The notes under the pieces: model-generated
Databases searched by the model: none
Seen by the model: the letters and a program-made list of their open reading frames with translations, nothing else
Told to the model about the DNA's origin: nothing
Shown: piece after piece, positions 18,015 to 30,157 of the stretch
How positions within the stretch are numbered: position 1 is the first letter of the stretch
How the letters are laid out: the number at the start of each line of letters is the position of its first letter
DNA from: an uncultured Sphingomonadaceae bacterium
Lineage (GTDB): Bacteria; Pseudomonadota; Alphaproteobacteria; Sphingomonadales; Sphingomonadaceae
Direction of reading: 5' to 3'
Length of the DNA: 64,000 bases
NCBI GenBank assembly: GCA_947258815.1
Contig: CAMYJW010000028.1
Coordinates: 62,001 to 126,000 of the forward strand
Translations under genes and position numbers: made by a program

Positions 18015-20180
18015 ATGAAACGTGTCCGAGTCCTGGTTTTTAACGCAGCGCTGAGTGCGCTGGATTACAGCGTTCCGGCTGATATGGCGATAGATTTCGG
18101 CCATGTCGTACGCGTTCCGCTGGGACCAAGGCAGATCACGGGGATAGTGTGGGAAGCGGATCGGCTGGATGGCAAAGAGGTGCCAGCCAGCAAACTGCGC
18201 CCGGTTCTGGAAGTGCTGCCGGTTCCGCCCCTGCGCAAGGAACTGCGCCGCCTGATCGAATGGACGGCCGATTATTACTGCGCGCCACTCTCCTCGGTTG
18301 CACGCATGGCGCTTTCGAGCAGTGCGGCGCTGAAAGGCGGCGGCACGATGACCGAATACCGGCTTTCGGGCGCACAACCGCCGCGCATGACCCCGCAGCG
18401 CGAAGTGGCGATGGATGCGCTGGGAGGCGAACAGGGCACAATCCGCGAGCTGGCCGAAATCGCCAGCGTGTCTGACGGGGTGCTGCGCGGGCTGGTGAGC
18501 GCCGGGGTGCTGGAGCCGGTGACCGTCGATATCGACCGCCCCTACCCCAAAGCCCGGCCCGATTTTGCCCAGCCCGATCTGTCGCCCGACCAGCAACGCG
18601 CCGCCGATGCCTTTGTGTACGCTGTCGGCGAACGCCGGTTCCGCCCTTTCCTGCTTGATGGCGTGACGGGTTCGGGCAAAACGGAATGCTATTTCGAAGC
18701 CGTTGCCGCAGCTCTTGAGGCTGGGCGGCAAACGCTCGTCCTGCTGCCCGAAATCGCGCTGACCGAAAACTTCCTGCGCCGTTTTGAACAGCGCTTCGGC
18801 ACGCCGCCCGTGCTATGGCATTCCTCGCTCAAGGCGACAGAGCGACGCCGGGCCTGGCGCGCAATTGCCAGCGGCGAAGCGCAAGTCATCGTCGGCGCGC
18901 GGTCATCGCTGTTTTTGCCTTATGCAAATCTGGGGCTGATTATCGTCGATGAGGCGCATGAGGTTTCATTCAAACAGGATGACGGGGTGCGATACAACGC
19001 GCGCGATGTTGCCGTTATCCGTGCCCGGTTCGAACAACTGCCGGTGATCCTTGCCAGTGCCACCCCTGCGCTGGAATCGATGCAACTGGCGCAAGCGGGC
19101 GTTTATGAGCGCATAGAGCTGTCCAGCCGGTTTGGCGGCGCATCGCTGCCGGATGTTGAGCTGCTTGACTTGCGCGAGCAAGCACCGGAGCGCGGCCAGT
19201 GGCTTTCGCCGCGTCTGGCCGATGCGATGCAGGAACGGCTGGCGCGCGGCGAGCAATCGCTGCTGTTCCTCAACCGGCGCGGCTATGCCCCGCTAACCTT
19301 GTGCCGCCACTGCGGGTATCGCTTCCAGTGCCCCAACTGCACCGCCTGGCTGGTTGAGCATCGCTTTTCGCAGCGGCTGGCCTGCCACCATTGCGGCCAT
19401 GATGTGCCCGTGCCCGATGAATGCCCGGAATGCGGAACCGGCGATTGCCTTGTTGCATGCGGGCCGGGCGTGGAGCGCATCGCCGATGAAGTGGCGCAGC
19501 GTTTTCCCGATGCCCGCGTCGCGCAGGCCACATCCGATACGCTGAATACGCCCGAAAAAATCGGCGATTTCGTGGCCGCCGCCGAAGCCGGCGCGATTGA
19601 TGTGATCGTCGGCACGCAGCTTGTAACCAAAGGCTATCATTTCCCCGAACTGACACTTGTCGGCGTGGTGGACGCCGATCTTGGGCTGGAAGGCGGAGAT
19701 TTGCGCGCGGGCGAACGGACATATCAGCAGATCGCCCAGGTTGCCGGACGCGCCGGACGCGCCAGCAAGCCGGGCGAAGTGCTGATCCAGACCCGTCATC
19801 CCGAAGCGGCCGTTATCGCCGCGCTGGCAGCCGGGGATCGCGATGCGTTTTACGAAGCTGAAACGCTGGCTCGGCGCGATGCCGGTGCACCGCCGTTCGG
19901 GCGTTGGGCGGCGATTATCGTTTCATCCGAAGATGAAGCCGAAGCGCGCGATGCGGCGCGGGCAATCGGCGGTTCACGTCCTGCTCATCGCGATATCGCC
20001 ATTCTCGGCCCTGCCCCCGCGCCGATGGCGTTGCTGCGCGGGCGCTATCGCTATCGCCTGCTGATCAACGCCCGCCGCTCAGCCCAGTTGCAACGCGTGA
20101 TCCGTGAATGGCTTGATCCGATGGAGTTTCCCGCAAGTGTGAGAGTGGGCGTCGATATAGACCCTTACAGCTTCGTATGA
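18015..20180 (+). CDS. priA: Primosomal replication restart helicase PriA
   Basis: A 721-residue PriA. Walker A is DGVTGSGKTECYF and Walker B is IIVDEAHE, followed by SATPALESM. Eight zinc-binding cysteines appear as CRHCGYRFQCPNC, then CHHCGHDVPVPDECPECG. The N-terminal 3' DNA-binding domain begins directly at MKRVRVLVFNAAL. PriA reloads the replisome at stalled forks. The ATG at 18015 leaves 48 bp to the divergent DUF4197 gene. The stop overlaps the next start by 4 bp (ATGA). Confidence 0.96.
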   Translation: MKRVRVLVFNAALSALDYSVPADMAIDFGHVVRVPLGPRQITGIVWEADRLDGKEVPASKLRPVLEVLPVPPLRKELRRLIEWTADYYCAPLSSVARMALSSSAALKGGGTMTEYRLSGAQPPRMTPQREVAMDALGGEQGTIRELAEIASVSDGVLRGLVSAGVLEPVTVDIDRPYPKARPDFAQPDLSPDQQRAADAFVYAVGERRFRPFLLDGVTGSGKTECYFEAVAAALEAGRQTLVLLPEIALTENFLRRFEQRFGTPPVLWHSSLKATERRRAWRAIASGEAQVIVGARSSLFLPYANLGLIIVDEAHEVSFKQDDGVRYNARDVAVIRARFEQLPVILASATPALESMQLAQAGVYERIELSSRFGGASLPDVELLDLREQAPERGQWLSPRLADAMQERLARGEQSLLFLNRRGYAPLTLCRHCGYRFQCPNCTAWLVEHRFSQRLACHHCGHDVPVPDECPECGTGDCLVACGPGVERIADEVAQRFPDARVAQATSDTLNTPEKIGDFVAAAEAGAIDVIVGTQLVTKGYHFPELTLVGVVDADLGLEGGDLRAGERTYQQIAQVAGRAGRASKPGEVLIQTRHPEAAVIAALAAGDRDAFYEAETLARRDAGAPPFGRWAAIIVSSEDEAEARDAARAIGGSRPAHRDIAILGPAPAPMALLRGRYRYRLLINARRSAQLQRVIREWLDPMEFPASVRVGVDIDPYSFV

Positions 20181-21745
20181 CCATGATCCGCACCGCCCTT
20201 ATCCGCCACCTGAGATTGCCGCCGGGCATGCTTGGCCTGTGCCTGTCATTGCTGCTGGCCGCTCCGGCGGCGGCGCAGGGCTGGCTGCGCGCCGACACCC
20301 CCAATTTCGTGATTTACAGCGACGGCTATCCGCACGAACTTCGGCGCTGGGCCAAAAAGGTGGAAATGTACGACAGCGCCATGCGGAGCTATTTCGGCCG
20401 GCCTGGCGGACGCAAAGGCGCGCGGCTGACCATTTATATGCTCAAAGACGACCGGGCTGTCGCCAGGATCGCCGGCCAGAGCTATCTGGCCGGGCTGTAC
20501 AGTCCGTCAAGCGAAGGCAGCTATGCCGTAACCAATCGCAAGCCCACCTATTTCAAGGAAAACATGTCCGGTCAGCAGACGCTGTTCCACGAATATGCAC
20601 ACCATTTCATGTACCGCCATTTTCCCGCCGCCTACCCGGTCTGGTATCGTGAGGGTTTCGCCGAATACGTCGCCACTGTGGAATTCGATGCGGACGGATA
20701 CTGGAAATTCGGGCTGCCCGCGATCCACCGGCGCAAGCACTTCGCCAAGAAGCCACTTGCAATAGAAACGATCCTGTTCACCGATGTCGATCAGATCAAG
20801 GCGAAGCGGCGCTCCACCTTCTATGCATGGTCGTGGCTGCTGGTTCACATGCTCAATACCGATGGCGCAAGGGACGGACAGCTCCGCACCTATCTTGATC
20901 GTTTCGGCGCGGGCGAAGGTGCCCGGAGCGCGGCGAAAGCCTTTGGCGATCTTGGCCTGCTTGAAAGCCAGCTTCGCGCTTATGCAAATTCCGCGCAGCC
21001 CTATCGCCGATCGGCAAACCCCGTATCCTTCACCGGCAACATCCGCGTGACCACGCTTGGCCCGGTGGAATCGCTTCTGGCAGAGCTTCGCCTGATGCGT
21101 CGGGCAAGTCGCAATCACAAGGCACCGCGCGATGCGCTTCGCAAACTTGCGCGGACATATCCGCGCAACGCAGAAGTTTTCGCGGAGCTGGCGCTGGCCG
21201 AACGCGATGTTGCGCGAAAAACCCGGTCAGCAGGGTATGATCTGGCCGAAACCGCAGTCGATCGCGCGCTGTCAATCAACCCGCTTCATGTGCGCGCGAA
21301 TATTCTGAAAGCGGAACTGACGATCCGGCGGCTTTCCGCAACCCACGGCGCATCGCCGGCGGACTGGAACAAGGCGCGGCTGCGGCTGATCCACGCCGCC
21401 CGGCAATCGCCTGATGATCCTTTGCCATACCTGCGACTGTTCAGCAGCTATTCGCGGCAGGGCAAAAAACCTCCACAGAGCGCACATCGGGCGATCGCGC
21501 GGGCTTTCGCGCTCCAGCCCGAATCGAGCGATATTCGCCTTGCTTACGCGTTCTCGCTGGCGATGCAGGGAAAGCACGATCGTGCGACCCGGCATGCACG
21601 GGTTCTCGCATCGGATCCCCATGCCGCGAAACTGGGCAGACGTGCGCTGGTGACGCTCGACCGCATGCGAAAAGCCGACGCCGCGCGTGCCGGACCGAAA
21701 CCGGCAGCAACGCAAACAGCACACGAACAGGCCACGGGCGAGTAG
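20177..21745 (+). CDS. Secreted HExxH (gluzincin-like) peptidase domain plus TPR protein
   Basis: A 522-residue protein with a signal peptide (hydrophobic core LGLCLSLLLAAPAAA, cleavage near AQG). A zinc-protease motif is present: H138-E-Y-A-H142 (LFHEYAHHFMY), with an EGFAEY segment 16-20 residues later that would supply the third, glutamate, ligand, as in gluzincins. The C-terminal half (about 290-500) is helical with TPR-like repeats (AELALAERDVA, AVDRALSINPLHVRANIL). It is translationally coupled to priA by a 4-bp overlap. The substrate is unknown. It is probably periplasmic. Confidence 0.7.
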   Translation: MTMIRTALIRHLRLPPGMLGLCLSLLLAAPAAAQGWLRADTPNFVIYSDGYPHELRRWAKKVEMYDSAMRSYFGRPGGRKGARLTIYMLKDDRAVARIAGQSYLAGLYSPSSEGSYAVTNRKPTYFKENMSGQQTLFHEYAHHFMYRHFPAAYPVWYREGFAEYVATVEFDADGYWKFGLPAIHRRKHFAKKPLAIETILFTDVDQIKAKRRSTFYAWSWLLVHMLNTDGARDGQLRTYLDRFGAGEGARSAAKAFGDLGLLESQLRAYANSAQPYRRSANPVSFTGNIRVTTLGPVESLLAELRLMRRASRNHKAPRDALRKLARTYPRNAEVFAELALAERDVARKTRSAGYDLAETAVDRALSINPLHVRANILKAELTIRRLSATHGASPADWNKARLRLIHAARQSPDDPLPYLRLFSSYSRQGKKPPQSAHRAIARAFALQPESSDIRLAYAFSLAMQGKHDRATRHARVLASDPHAAKLGRRALVTLDRMRKADAARAGPKPAATQTAHEQATGE

Positions 21746-21773
21746 GCCGCGCGGCCTGGGACACGCGGACTGA

Positions 21774-22835
21774 TCAGACGGTCTTGCCGTTGCTCCTTTC
21801 GCGCTTCAGCAGTTCGCGCTTGATATCCTCGCCATAGGCATAGCCACCAAGCGATCCGTCCGCGCGCACGACGCGGTGACACGGGATCAGCACCGCGACA
21901 TTGTTTGCACCATTGGCAGAGCCTGCTGCCCTCACCGCGCGCGGTTTACCGATGGCTGCGGCGATCTGCGCATAGCTGCGTGTTTCACCCGGCGGTATCT
22001 GACGCAATTGATGCCATACCGCTTCCTGAAACGCAGTGCCCTGCACGTCGAGCGGGATGTCGCGTCCTTCGCCCGGACGCTCCACTTGTGCCACCACATC
22101 CGCCAGCAGACCTGCGAACGCATCGCCGCCTTCAATCAGGTCCGCTTCCGGGAATCGCGCCGCCAATGCCTCGCGCCCCTCGTTGAATGACAGGCGGCAC
22201 ACGCCCTTGTCCGTCGCGGCAACCAGCATCGGCCCAAGACTGGACTCGACCACCGCCCAGCGGATCGTGGCGCCGCGCCCGCCGTTCTTCCATGCCGATG
22301 GTGTCATCCCGAACCTTTCCGCGCTGGCTTCATAAAATCGCGAGGGCGAACCATACCCCGCCGCATAAACAGCATCTGTGACATCCGATCCGCTGTCCAG
22401 TGCCGCGCTGGCCCGCTCAATCCGCAGAGCGCGCTGATAGGCGGCTGGCGAAAGCCCGACGATGCGCCTGAACACCTTCTGAAAATGGGTTGGCGAATAG
22501 GCCACATGGCGCGCGATCTGATCAAGCGTCATCGTGTCTTGCGCGCCTTTCAGCAATGCCAGCGCGCGCATCACCGCCTCTTCTTCGCGGGAGACTTCGC
22601 CCGGCCGACAGCGCAGGCACGCCCGCAACCCTGCCTGTTCTGCTTCCTCGGGAGACAGGTAAAACCGAACATTGTCACGCAGCGGAGCACGCGCCGGACA
22701 CGATGGGCGGCAATATATCCCGGTTGAATGCACGCCGAACACGAACGCGCCGTCAAAGCGCCGGTCCTTGTCCAGCACGATGCGCCAGCGATCCTCGTCG
22801 CTGGCCGGGATATCAGGAACAGAAAGCGCGTTCAT
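21774..22835 (-). CDS. ada: Bifunctional Ada: methyl-response regulator and O6-methylguanine-DNA methyltransferase
   Basis: A 353-residue full-length Ada. The N-terminal zinc and phosphotriester-repair domain has C42 and C46 (YCRPSC) with C73 and C76 (ACLRCRP). The AraC-type HTH follows (about 85-185, RHVAYSPTHFQKVFRRIVG). The C-terminal suicide methyltransferase has C319 in IPCHRVV. It repairs O6-methylguanine and methylphosphotriesters and activates the adaptive response after self-methylation. The start is ATG 22835; the preceding TTG is less likely. No alkB or alkA lies next to it. Confidence 0.95.
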   Translation of the reverse strand: MNALSVPDIPASDEDRWRIVLDKDRRFDGAFVFGVHSTGIYCRPSCPARAPLRDNVRFYLSPEEAEQAGLRACLRCRPGEVSREEEAVMRALALLKGAQDTMTLDQIARHVAYSPTHFQKVFRRIVGLSPAAYQRALRIERASAALDSGSDVTDAVYAAGYGSPSRFYEASAERFGMTPSAWKNGGRGATIRWAVVESSLGPMLVAATDKGVCRLSFNEGREALAARFPEADLIEGGDAFAGLLADVVAQVERPGEGRDIPLDVQGTAFQEAVWHQLRQIPPGETRSYAQIAAAIGKPRAVRAAGSANGANNVAVLIPCHRVVRADGSLGGYAYGEDIKRELLKRERSNGKTV

Positions 22836-23094
22836 CAAACCGTTTCGTTTTGTTTAGCAGTGCCGTGATCAATACCCCATGCCGACGGGTTTCACATCCC
22901 GAAGCTTGCGCTCAAACTCCGACAGGAAGATCGGTCAATGCGTGCCCAATTCACCACATTGTCCCCGGAAGTGACACCCCCGCCTTGCATCGCAGCAAAT
23001 TCGTCGCTATGCGCGCCCCGACTGCGGGCAACGGTGCGTTTATCGTACGGACTGAGAATGCCTCAGCCCAATCGATGTGAAGGATAAAACGCGC
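22836..23094. other. Intergenic region between ada and the ATP synthase operon
   Basis: A 259-bp stretch between the divergent ada and atpH starts. I see no convincing gene or RNA. It should hold the promoters for both units. An in-frame GTG at 23077 is an alternative atpH start. Confidence 0.5.
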
Positions 23095-23649
23095 GTGGAG
23101 AATTCCAGCGGAATTACGGCGAGCTTGCAGGGGCGCTATGCGTCTGCGCTCTTTGATCTTGCAAGCGAGCAAGGCAATGTCTCGGCGGTCGAATCCGATC
23201 TTGAAAACCTTGAACAGGCCCTCAGCCAGAGCGATGATCTGGCCGCACTGATTCGCAATCCGCAAGTCAGCCGCGGCGATGCCGCCAAAGTGATGGACAG
23301 CGTATCGGGCACGCTTGAACTGTCCGGGCTCAGCAAAAATTTCCTCGGCGTGCTGGCGGCCAATCGTCGCCTGTCGGCGCTGCCCGATGTCATCCGCGCT
23401 TTTTTCGCCATCGCCGCCGCCGCACGCGGCGAAGCGACAGCGCAGGTCACCAGCGCACATGCTCTGGGCGAAGAACAGATCGAAGCGCTGCGCCAGAAGC
23501 TGGAAGCGCGCGAAGGCCGCAATGTCAAAATCAAGACGAGTGTCGATCCCGAGCTGCTTGGCGGCCTTGTCGTCACCGTCGGTTCAAAACGGATCGACAG
23601 CTCGATCCGCACCCGTCTCAATACCCTCGCTAACGCGATGAAAGGCTAA
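23095..23649 (+). CDS. atpH: F1F0 ATP synthase subunit delta
   Basis: A 184-residue delta subunit (OSCP homologue) of the stator that holds F1 to F0. The GTG at 23095 gives the usual N-terminus ([19 protein letters not shown]) and has AAGGA about 10 bp upstream; the longer frame from GTG 23077 would place that Shine-Dalgarno inside the gene. The C-terminal [16 protein letters not shown] segment is conserved in the family. It is the first gene of atpHAGDC; the F0 genes are not in the window, as is usual in alphaproteobacteria. Confidence 0.93.
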   Translation: MENSSGITASLQGRYASALFDLASEQGNVSAVESDLENLEQALSQSDDLAALIRNPQVSRGDAAKVMDSVSGTLELSGLSKNFLGVLAANRRLSALPDVIRAFFAIAAAARGEATAQVTSAHALGEEQIEALRQKLEAREGRNVKIKTSVDPELLGGLVVTVGSKRIDSSIRTRLNTLANAMKG

Positions 23650-25182
<1,533 letters not shown>

Positions 25183-25218
25183 GCCGCACACTACTCACGA
25201 ACACGGAGATAGTTGGCA

Positions 25219-26088
25219 ATGGCCAGCCTTAAGGAACTCAAAGGTAGGATCAACTCGGTCAAGTCGACCCAGAAGATCACCAAGGCCAAACAGATGGTCG
25301 CGGCCGCAAAACTGCGCAAGGCCCAGGCCGCTGCCGAAGCGGCACGCCCTTATGCCTCGCGGCTGACGGACGTGATGGCCAGCCTTGCCGGCAAAGTCAG
25401 CGGCGATGATGCGCCAAAGCTGCTGGCCGGAACCGGCAGCGATCAGCGCCATCTGCTGGTTGTCGTCAACACCGACAAGGGCCTGTGCGGCGGCCTCAAC
25501 TCAAATATCGTCAAGGAAGCAAGGACACGCGCACGCGAGCTGGAAGCGGCTGGCAAGGACGTGACGTTCTATCTTGTCGGAAAAAAAGGCCGTGCGCCGA
25601 TCAAGCGCGATTTTGCCGACAAGATCGGTGAAAGCTATGACACCAGCGACGTGCGCGATCCCGGCTATAACGAAGCCGATGACATCGCCAAGGCGCTTAT
25701 CGCGATGTATGAAGACGGCAAATTCGATATCGCGCATCTGATCTATCCGCAGTTCAAATCGGCTCTCGCGCAAGACCCGACAACACAGCAGATCGTCCCG
25801 GTCCCTACCCCCGAAAACGCAGCCGACAGCGAGGCGTGCGTCGAATATGAGCCGGACGAGGAAGAAATTCTCGAAGCCCTGCTGCCGCGTTATGTGAAGA
25901 CCCAGCTTTTCACCGCACTGCTGGAAATCGCCGCATCCGAACAGGGCGCCTCGATGACAGCGATGGACAACGCCACGCGCAACGCCGGCGAACTGATCGA
26001 CAAGCTGACTATCCAGTATAACCGCAGCCGCCAGGCCGCGATCACCACCGAACTGATCGAGATTATCGCAGGCGCAGAAGCCCTGTAA
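25219..26088 (+). CDS. atpG: F1F0 ATP synthase subunit gamma
   Basis: A 289-residue gamma subunit, the rotating central stalk. The N-terminal coiled-coil strand starts [20 protein letters not shown] and the C-terminal strand ends in [22 protein letters not shown]. The ATG at 25219 follows a GGAG at a 10-bp spacing; the TTG two codons earlier is unlikely. It lies 36 bp after atpA. Confidence 0.97.
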   Translation: MASLKELKGRINSVKSTQKITKAKQMVAAAKLRKAQAAAEAARPYASRLTDVMASLAGKVSGDDAPKLLAGTGSDQRHLLVVVNTDKGLCGGLNSNIVKEARTRARELEAAGKDVTFYLVGKKGRAPIKRDFADKIGESYDTSDVRDPGYNEADDIAKALIAMYEDGKFDIAHLIYPQFKSALAQDPTTQQIVPVPTPENAADSEACVEYEPDEEEILEALLPRYVKTQLFTALLEIAASEQGASMTAMDNATRNAGELIDKLTIQYNRSRQAAITTELIEIIAGAEAL

Positions 26089-26127
26089 CGATCCCGGATT
26101 ATCTGGCGCGAAAGCGCTTTGAACTGA

Positions 26128-27612
<1,485 letters not shown>

Positions 27613-27615
27613 TCA

Positions 27616-27873
27616 ATGGCTCTGCACTTCGAACTCGTAACGCCTGCGAAACTCGTGCGCTCGGAAGACGTCCACATGGTCGTCGTTCCGGGTGGCGAAG
27701 GCGAATTCGGCGTGCTGGAAGGCCACGCGCCGGTCATGTCCACGATCCGCGACGGTGCGCTGACAGTCTACAAGACCGAGAACGGCACGCCCGAGGAAAT
27801 CCAGATCAGGGGCGGGTTTGCCGAAGTGGGTGATAATGGCCTGACAGTTCTCGCCGAACACGTCGAAAGCTGA
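27616..27873 (+). CDS. atpC: F1F0 ATP synthase subunit epsilon
   Basis: An 85-residue epsilon subunit. It contains the N-terminal beta-sandwich ([39 protein letters not shown] block) but ends soon after [19 protein letters not shown]. It therefore lacks the C-terminal helical hairpin that inhibits ATP hydrolysis in E. coli; short epsilon subunits of this length are common in alphaproteobacteria, where inhibition is assigned to a zeta protein encoded elsewhere. Last gene of atpHAGDC. Confidence 0.96.
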   Translation: MALHFELVTPAKLVRSEDVHMVVVPGGEGEFGVLEGHAPVMSTIRDGALTVYKTENGTPEEIQIRGGFAEVGDNGLTVLAEHVES

Positions 27874-27898
27874 TTAAGCGCGCCTGCTGTCGGCCCCA

Positions 27899-28192
27899 TC
27901 AACGCCGTCTGCCCTTGCCCGCGCGATGGGTTCGTGCATGAAAGTCCGGTGGTTTTTCAGCAATCCAGCCTAGAAATTTAACGATTTTCGGGTGTGCGTT
28001 CAGCATATCCGGCGATCCGGCGTGCCGCGCCAGTTCCGCGTTTGTAAAGTGGGCATGGATTGTTCGGTGGCAAATCGGATGAACCGGCACGGTTGATCGT
28101 CCGCCCCGGCTTTTAGGCACGGGATGGTGCCATTCCACGCGTTTTCCCAGCGACCGGGCGCAAAGCCAGCACGTCGCGGCGGCAGGCTCCAT
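27899..28192 (-). CDS. Small HNH endonuclease-like protein
   Basis: A 97-residue protein with an HNH/treble-clef layout: CWLCARSLGKRVEWHHPVPKSRGG supplies a CxxC pair and the HH of the motif, and HPICHRTIHAHF supplies the remaining residues. Such domains cut DNA in many contexts. Here there is no methyltransferase, restriction or phage partner beside it. The start is ATG 28192 (MEPAAATCW) or GTG 28210. It converges on atpC with 25 bp between stops and is divergent from cpaF. Confidence 0.7.
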   Translation of the reverse strand: MEPAAATCWLCARSLGKRVEWHHPVPKSRGGRSTVPVHPICHRTIHAHFTNAELARHAGSPDMLNAHPKIVKFLGWIAEKPPDFHARTHRAGKGRRR

Positions 28193-28273
28193 ATCCGCTT
28201 CATCGCCCACGTTTTTTCGCTCGTTCGCAGTGATTTTGGCGCATTAGGAAGTTATCAAAGTTTCAACCCTATT

Positions 28274-28292
28274 GTTCAATCAAGAATTGAAC
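28274..28292. promoter_or_regulatory. Perfect inverted repeat upstream of cpaF
   Basis: GTTCAAT (28274-28280), a 5-nt spacer CAAGA, and ATTGAAC (28286-28292) form a perfect dyad 46 bp upstream of the preferred cpaF start. It is an AT-rich island in GC-rich DNA and lies where an operator or leader stem would be. No regulator is identified. Confidence 0.35.
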
Positions 28293-28338
28293 GCGCGTCC
28301 CATCACAAAATGGCGGGATGGAAAGGGTTTTGAACGCA

Positions 28339-29898
28339 ATGTCTGCATTTGGTCGTCGCAATGGTCCTGGCGGTATGAAACCGGGTTCAAGACCGGCATT
28401 CGGTGTTGCCCGGCCTATGCATCAGGGCAACGAAAGTTCCGCGCCGGTGCCTGGCGAACCCGCACCTGTTCCTGCATCTGACGCTGCCCCGCTTCCGGGT
28501 GGAGACGATTTTCCGCCGCTGCCGACCGGCGATGTCAGTTCTTCGGATGGTAATGCGCAGGCCAAGCGCGAAGACGCGATGAGCCGCCTGGCCGATCGTG
28601 CCAACGCCGTGCACGAGGCCAGCGAGCAAGACGGTTTTGAAGCCTCGATCCACAAGATCAAGGAGCAGGTGCTTCCGCGCCTGCTTGAACGTGTCGATCC
28701 CGAGGCGGCTGCGACTCTCAGCAAGGAGGAACTTTCAGAAGAGTTCCGTCCGATCATCATGGAAGTGCTCGCCGAGCTGAAGATCACTTTCAACAGGCGT
28801 GAACAGTTTGCACTTGAAAAAGTCCTGATCGATGAACTGCTGGGTTTCGGACCGCTTGAAGAGCTTCTGACTGACCCGGACGTTTCGGATATCATGGTCA
28901 ACGGCCCGGATCAGACATACATCGAAAAAGGCGGCAAACTGGTGCTGGCGGGCATTCGGTTTCGCGATGAACAGCACCTGTTCCAGATTGCCCAGCGCAT
29001 CGTCAATCAGGTTGGCCGACGCGTCGACCAGACGACTCCGCTGGCCGATGCCCGACTTAAGGATGGCAGCCGTGTTAACGTGATCGTGCCGCCGCTGTCG
29101 CTGCGCGGCACCGCGATCTCAATTCGTAAATTCTCCGAGAAACCGATCACCATCGACATGCTCAAAGAGTTCGGCTCGATGAGCGAGAAGATGGCGACAG
29201 CGCTGAAAATCGCCGGCGCATGCCGGATGAACGTGGTTATTTCAGGCGGTACGGGCTCTGGTAAAACCACGATGCTCAACGCCTTGTCGAAAATGATCGA
29301 TCCGGGCGAGCGCGTGCTGACAATTGAGGATGCCGCCGAGCTTCGTCTGCAACAGCCGCACTGGCTGCCGCTGGAAACCCGCCCGCCGAACCTTGAAGGC
29401 CAGGGCGCGATCACCATCGGTGATCTTGTGAAGAACGCGCTGCGTATGCGCCCTGATCGCATTATCCTGGGTGAGATTCGTGGTGCCGAGTGCTTCGATC
29501 TGCTTGCCGCGATGAACACCGGCCATGATGGCTCGATGTGCACGCTTCACGCCAACAGCCCGCGCGAATGCCTTGGCCGTATGGAAAACATGATTCTGAT
29601 GGGCGACATCAAGATCCCGAAAGAGGCCATCAGCCGCCAGATCGCCGAATCGGTCGATCTTATCGTTCAGGTCAAACGTCTGCGCGACGGTTCGCGCCGC
29701 ACTACCAACATCACCGAAGTGATCGGTATGGAAGGCGATGTGATCGTGACGCAAGAGCTGTTCAAGTTCGAATATCTGGACGAGACAGACGACGGCAAGA
29801 TCCTGGGCGAGTTTCGCAGTTCGGGCCTGCGCCCCTACACACTGGAAAAATCGCGTCAGTTCGGGTTCGACCAGGCCTATCTGGAAGCCTGCCTCTAA
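28339..29898 (+). CDS. cpaF: CpaF/TadA-type secretion ATPase
   Basis: A 519-residue ATPase of the type II/IV secretion superfamily, CpaF/TadA group, which powers assembly of Flp/Tad pili. Walker A is ISGGTGSGKTTMLNA (about 300-310) and Walker B is RIILGEIRGAE; a His box is at GHDGSMCTLHANSPRE. The N-terminal 100 residues are low-complexity and proline-rich. The ATG at 28339 (MSAFGRRNGPGGMKPG) is preferred over 28318 because GAAAGGG lies suitably upstream. No other pilus genes (cpaB, C, E, tadB, C) are adjacent, so it appears split from the rest of the locus. Confidence 0.9.
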   Translation: MSAFGRRNGPGGMKPGSRPAFGVARPMHQGNESSAPVPGEPAPVPASDAAPLPGGDDFPPLPTGDVSSSDGNAQAKREDAMSRLADRANAVHEASEQDGFEASIHKIKEQVLPRLLERVDPEAAATLSKEELSEEFRPIIMEVLAELKITFNRREQFALEKVLIDELLGFGPLEELLTDPDVSDIMVNGPDQTYIEKGGKLVLAGIRFRDEQHLFQIAQRIVNQVGRRVDQTTPLADARLKDGSRVNVIVPPLSLRGTAISIRKFSEKPITIDMLKEFGSMSEKMATALKIAGACRMNVVISGGTGSGKTTMLNALSKMIDPGERVLTIEDAAELRLQQPHWLPLETRPPNLEGQGAITIGDLVKNALRMRPDRIILGEIRGAECFDLLAAMNTGHDGSMCTLHANSPRECLGRMENMILMGDIKIPKEAISRQIAESVDLIVQVKRLRDGSRRTTNITEVIGMEGDVIVTQELFKFEYLDETDDGKILGEFRSSGLRPYTLEKSRQFGFDQAYLEACL

Positions 29899-29900
29899 GG

Positions 29901-30113
29901 TCAGGAAGCCCCGCCGATCCACGCCTGAGCGGCCAGCCCCAGCAGCACGATCGCGGCCAGAAGCGCCCAGAAAAACAGCGATGTCCACGGCATAAGCCCG
30001 ACTTTATCGAGGTTGTTCCGGCGCATCCGCCGCCTGTCGCCAATCCAGGCAATCGCGGCAAGCACAACGGCGGAAACACCCGCCAGCGTCAGCATTTCCG
30101 GTATGTCATTCAC
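29901..30113 (-). CDS. Small two-helix membrane protein, 70 aa
   Basis: A 70-residue protein with two predicted transmembrane segments (MLTLAGVSAVVLAAIAWI and SLFFWALLAAIVLLGLAAQA) separated by a basic loop (GDRRRMRRNNLDKVG). The start is GTG 30113 with AAGG about 7 bp upstream. Its stop is 2 bp from the convergent cpaF stop. No named family is recognised. Function unknown. Confidence 0.6.
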   Translation of the reverse strand: MNDIPEMLTLAGVSAVVLAAIAWIGDRRRMRRNNLDKVGLMPWTSLFFWALLAAIVLLGLAAQAWIGGAS

Positions 30114-30157
30114 AACGCGACCTTGCCTGTTTGCCGGGGAAAGTTAAAGGCTGGTTT

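Noticed and set aside
27616..27873. Short epsilon subunit as a truncation
   Set aside because: A beta-sandwich-only epsilon of this length is common in alphaproteobacteria; no frameshift is seen.
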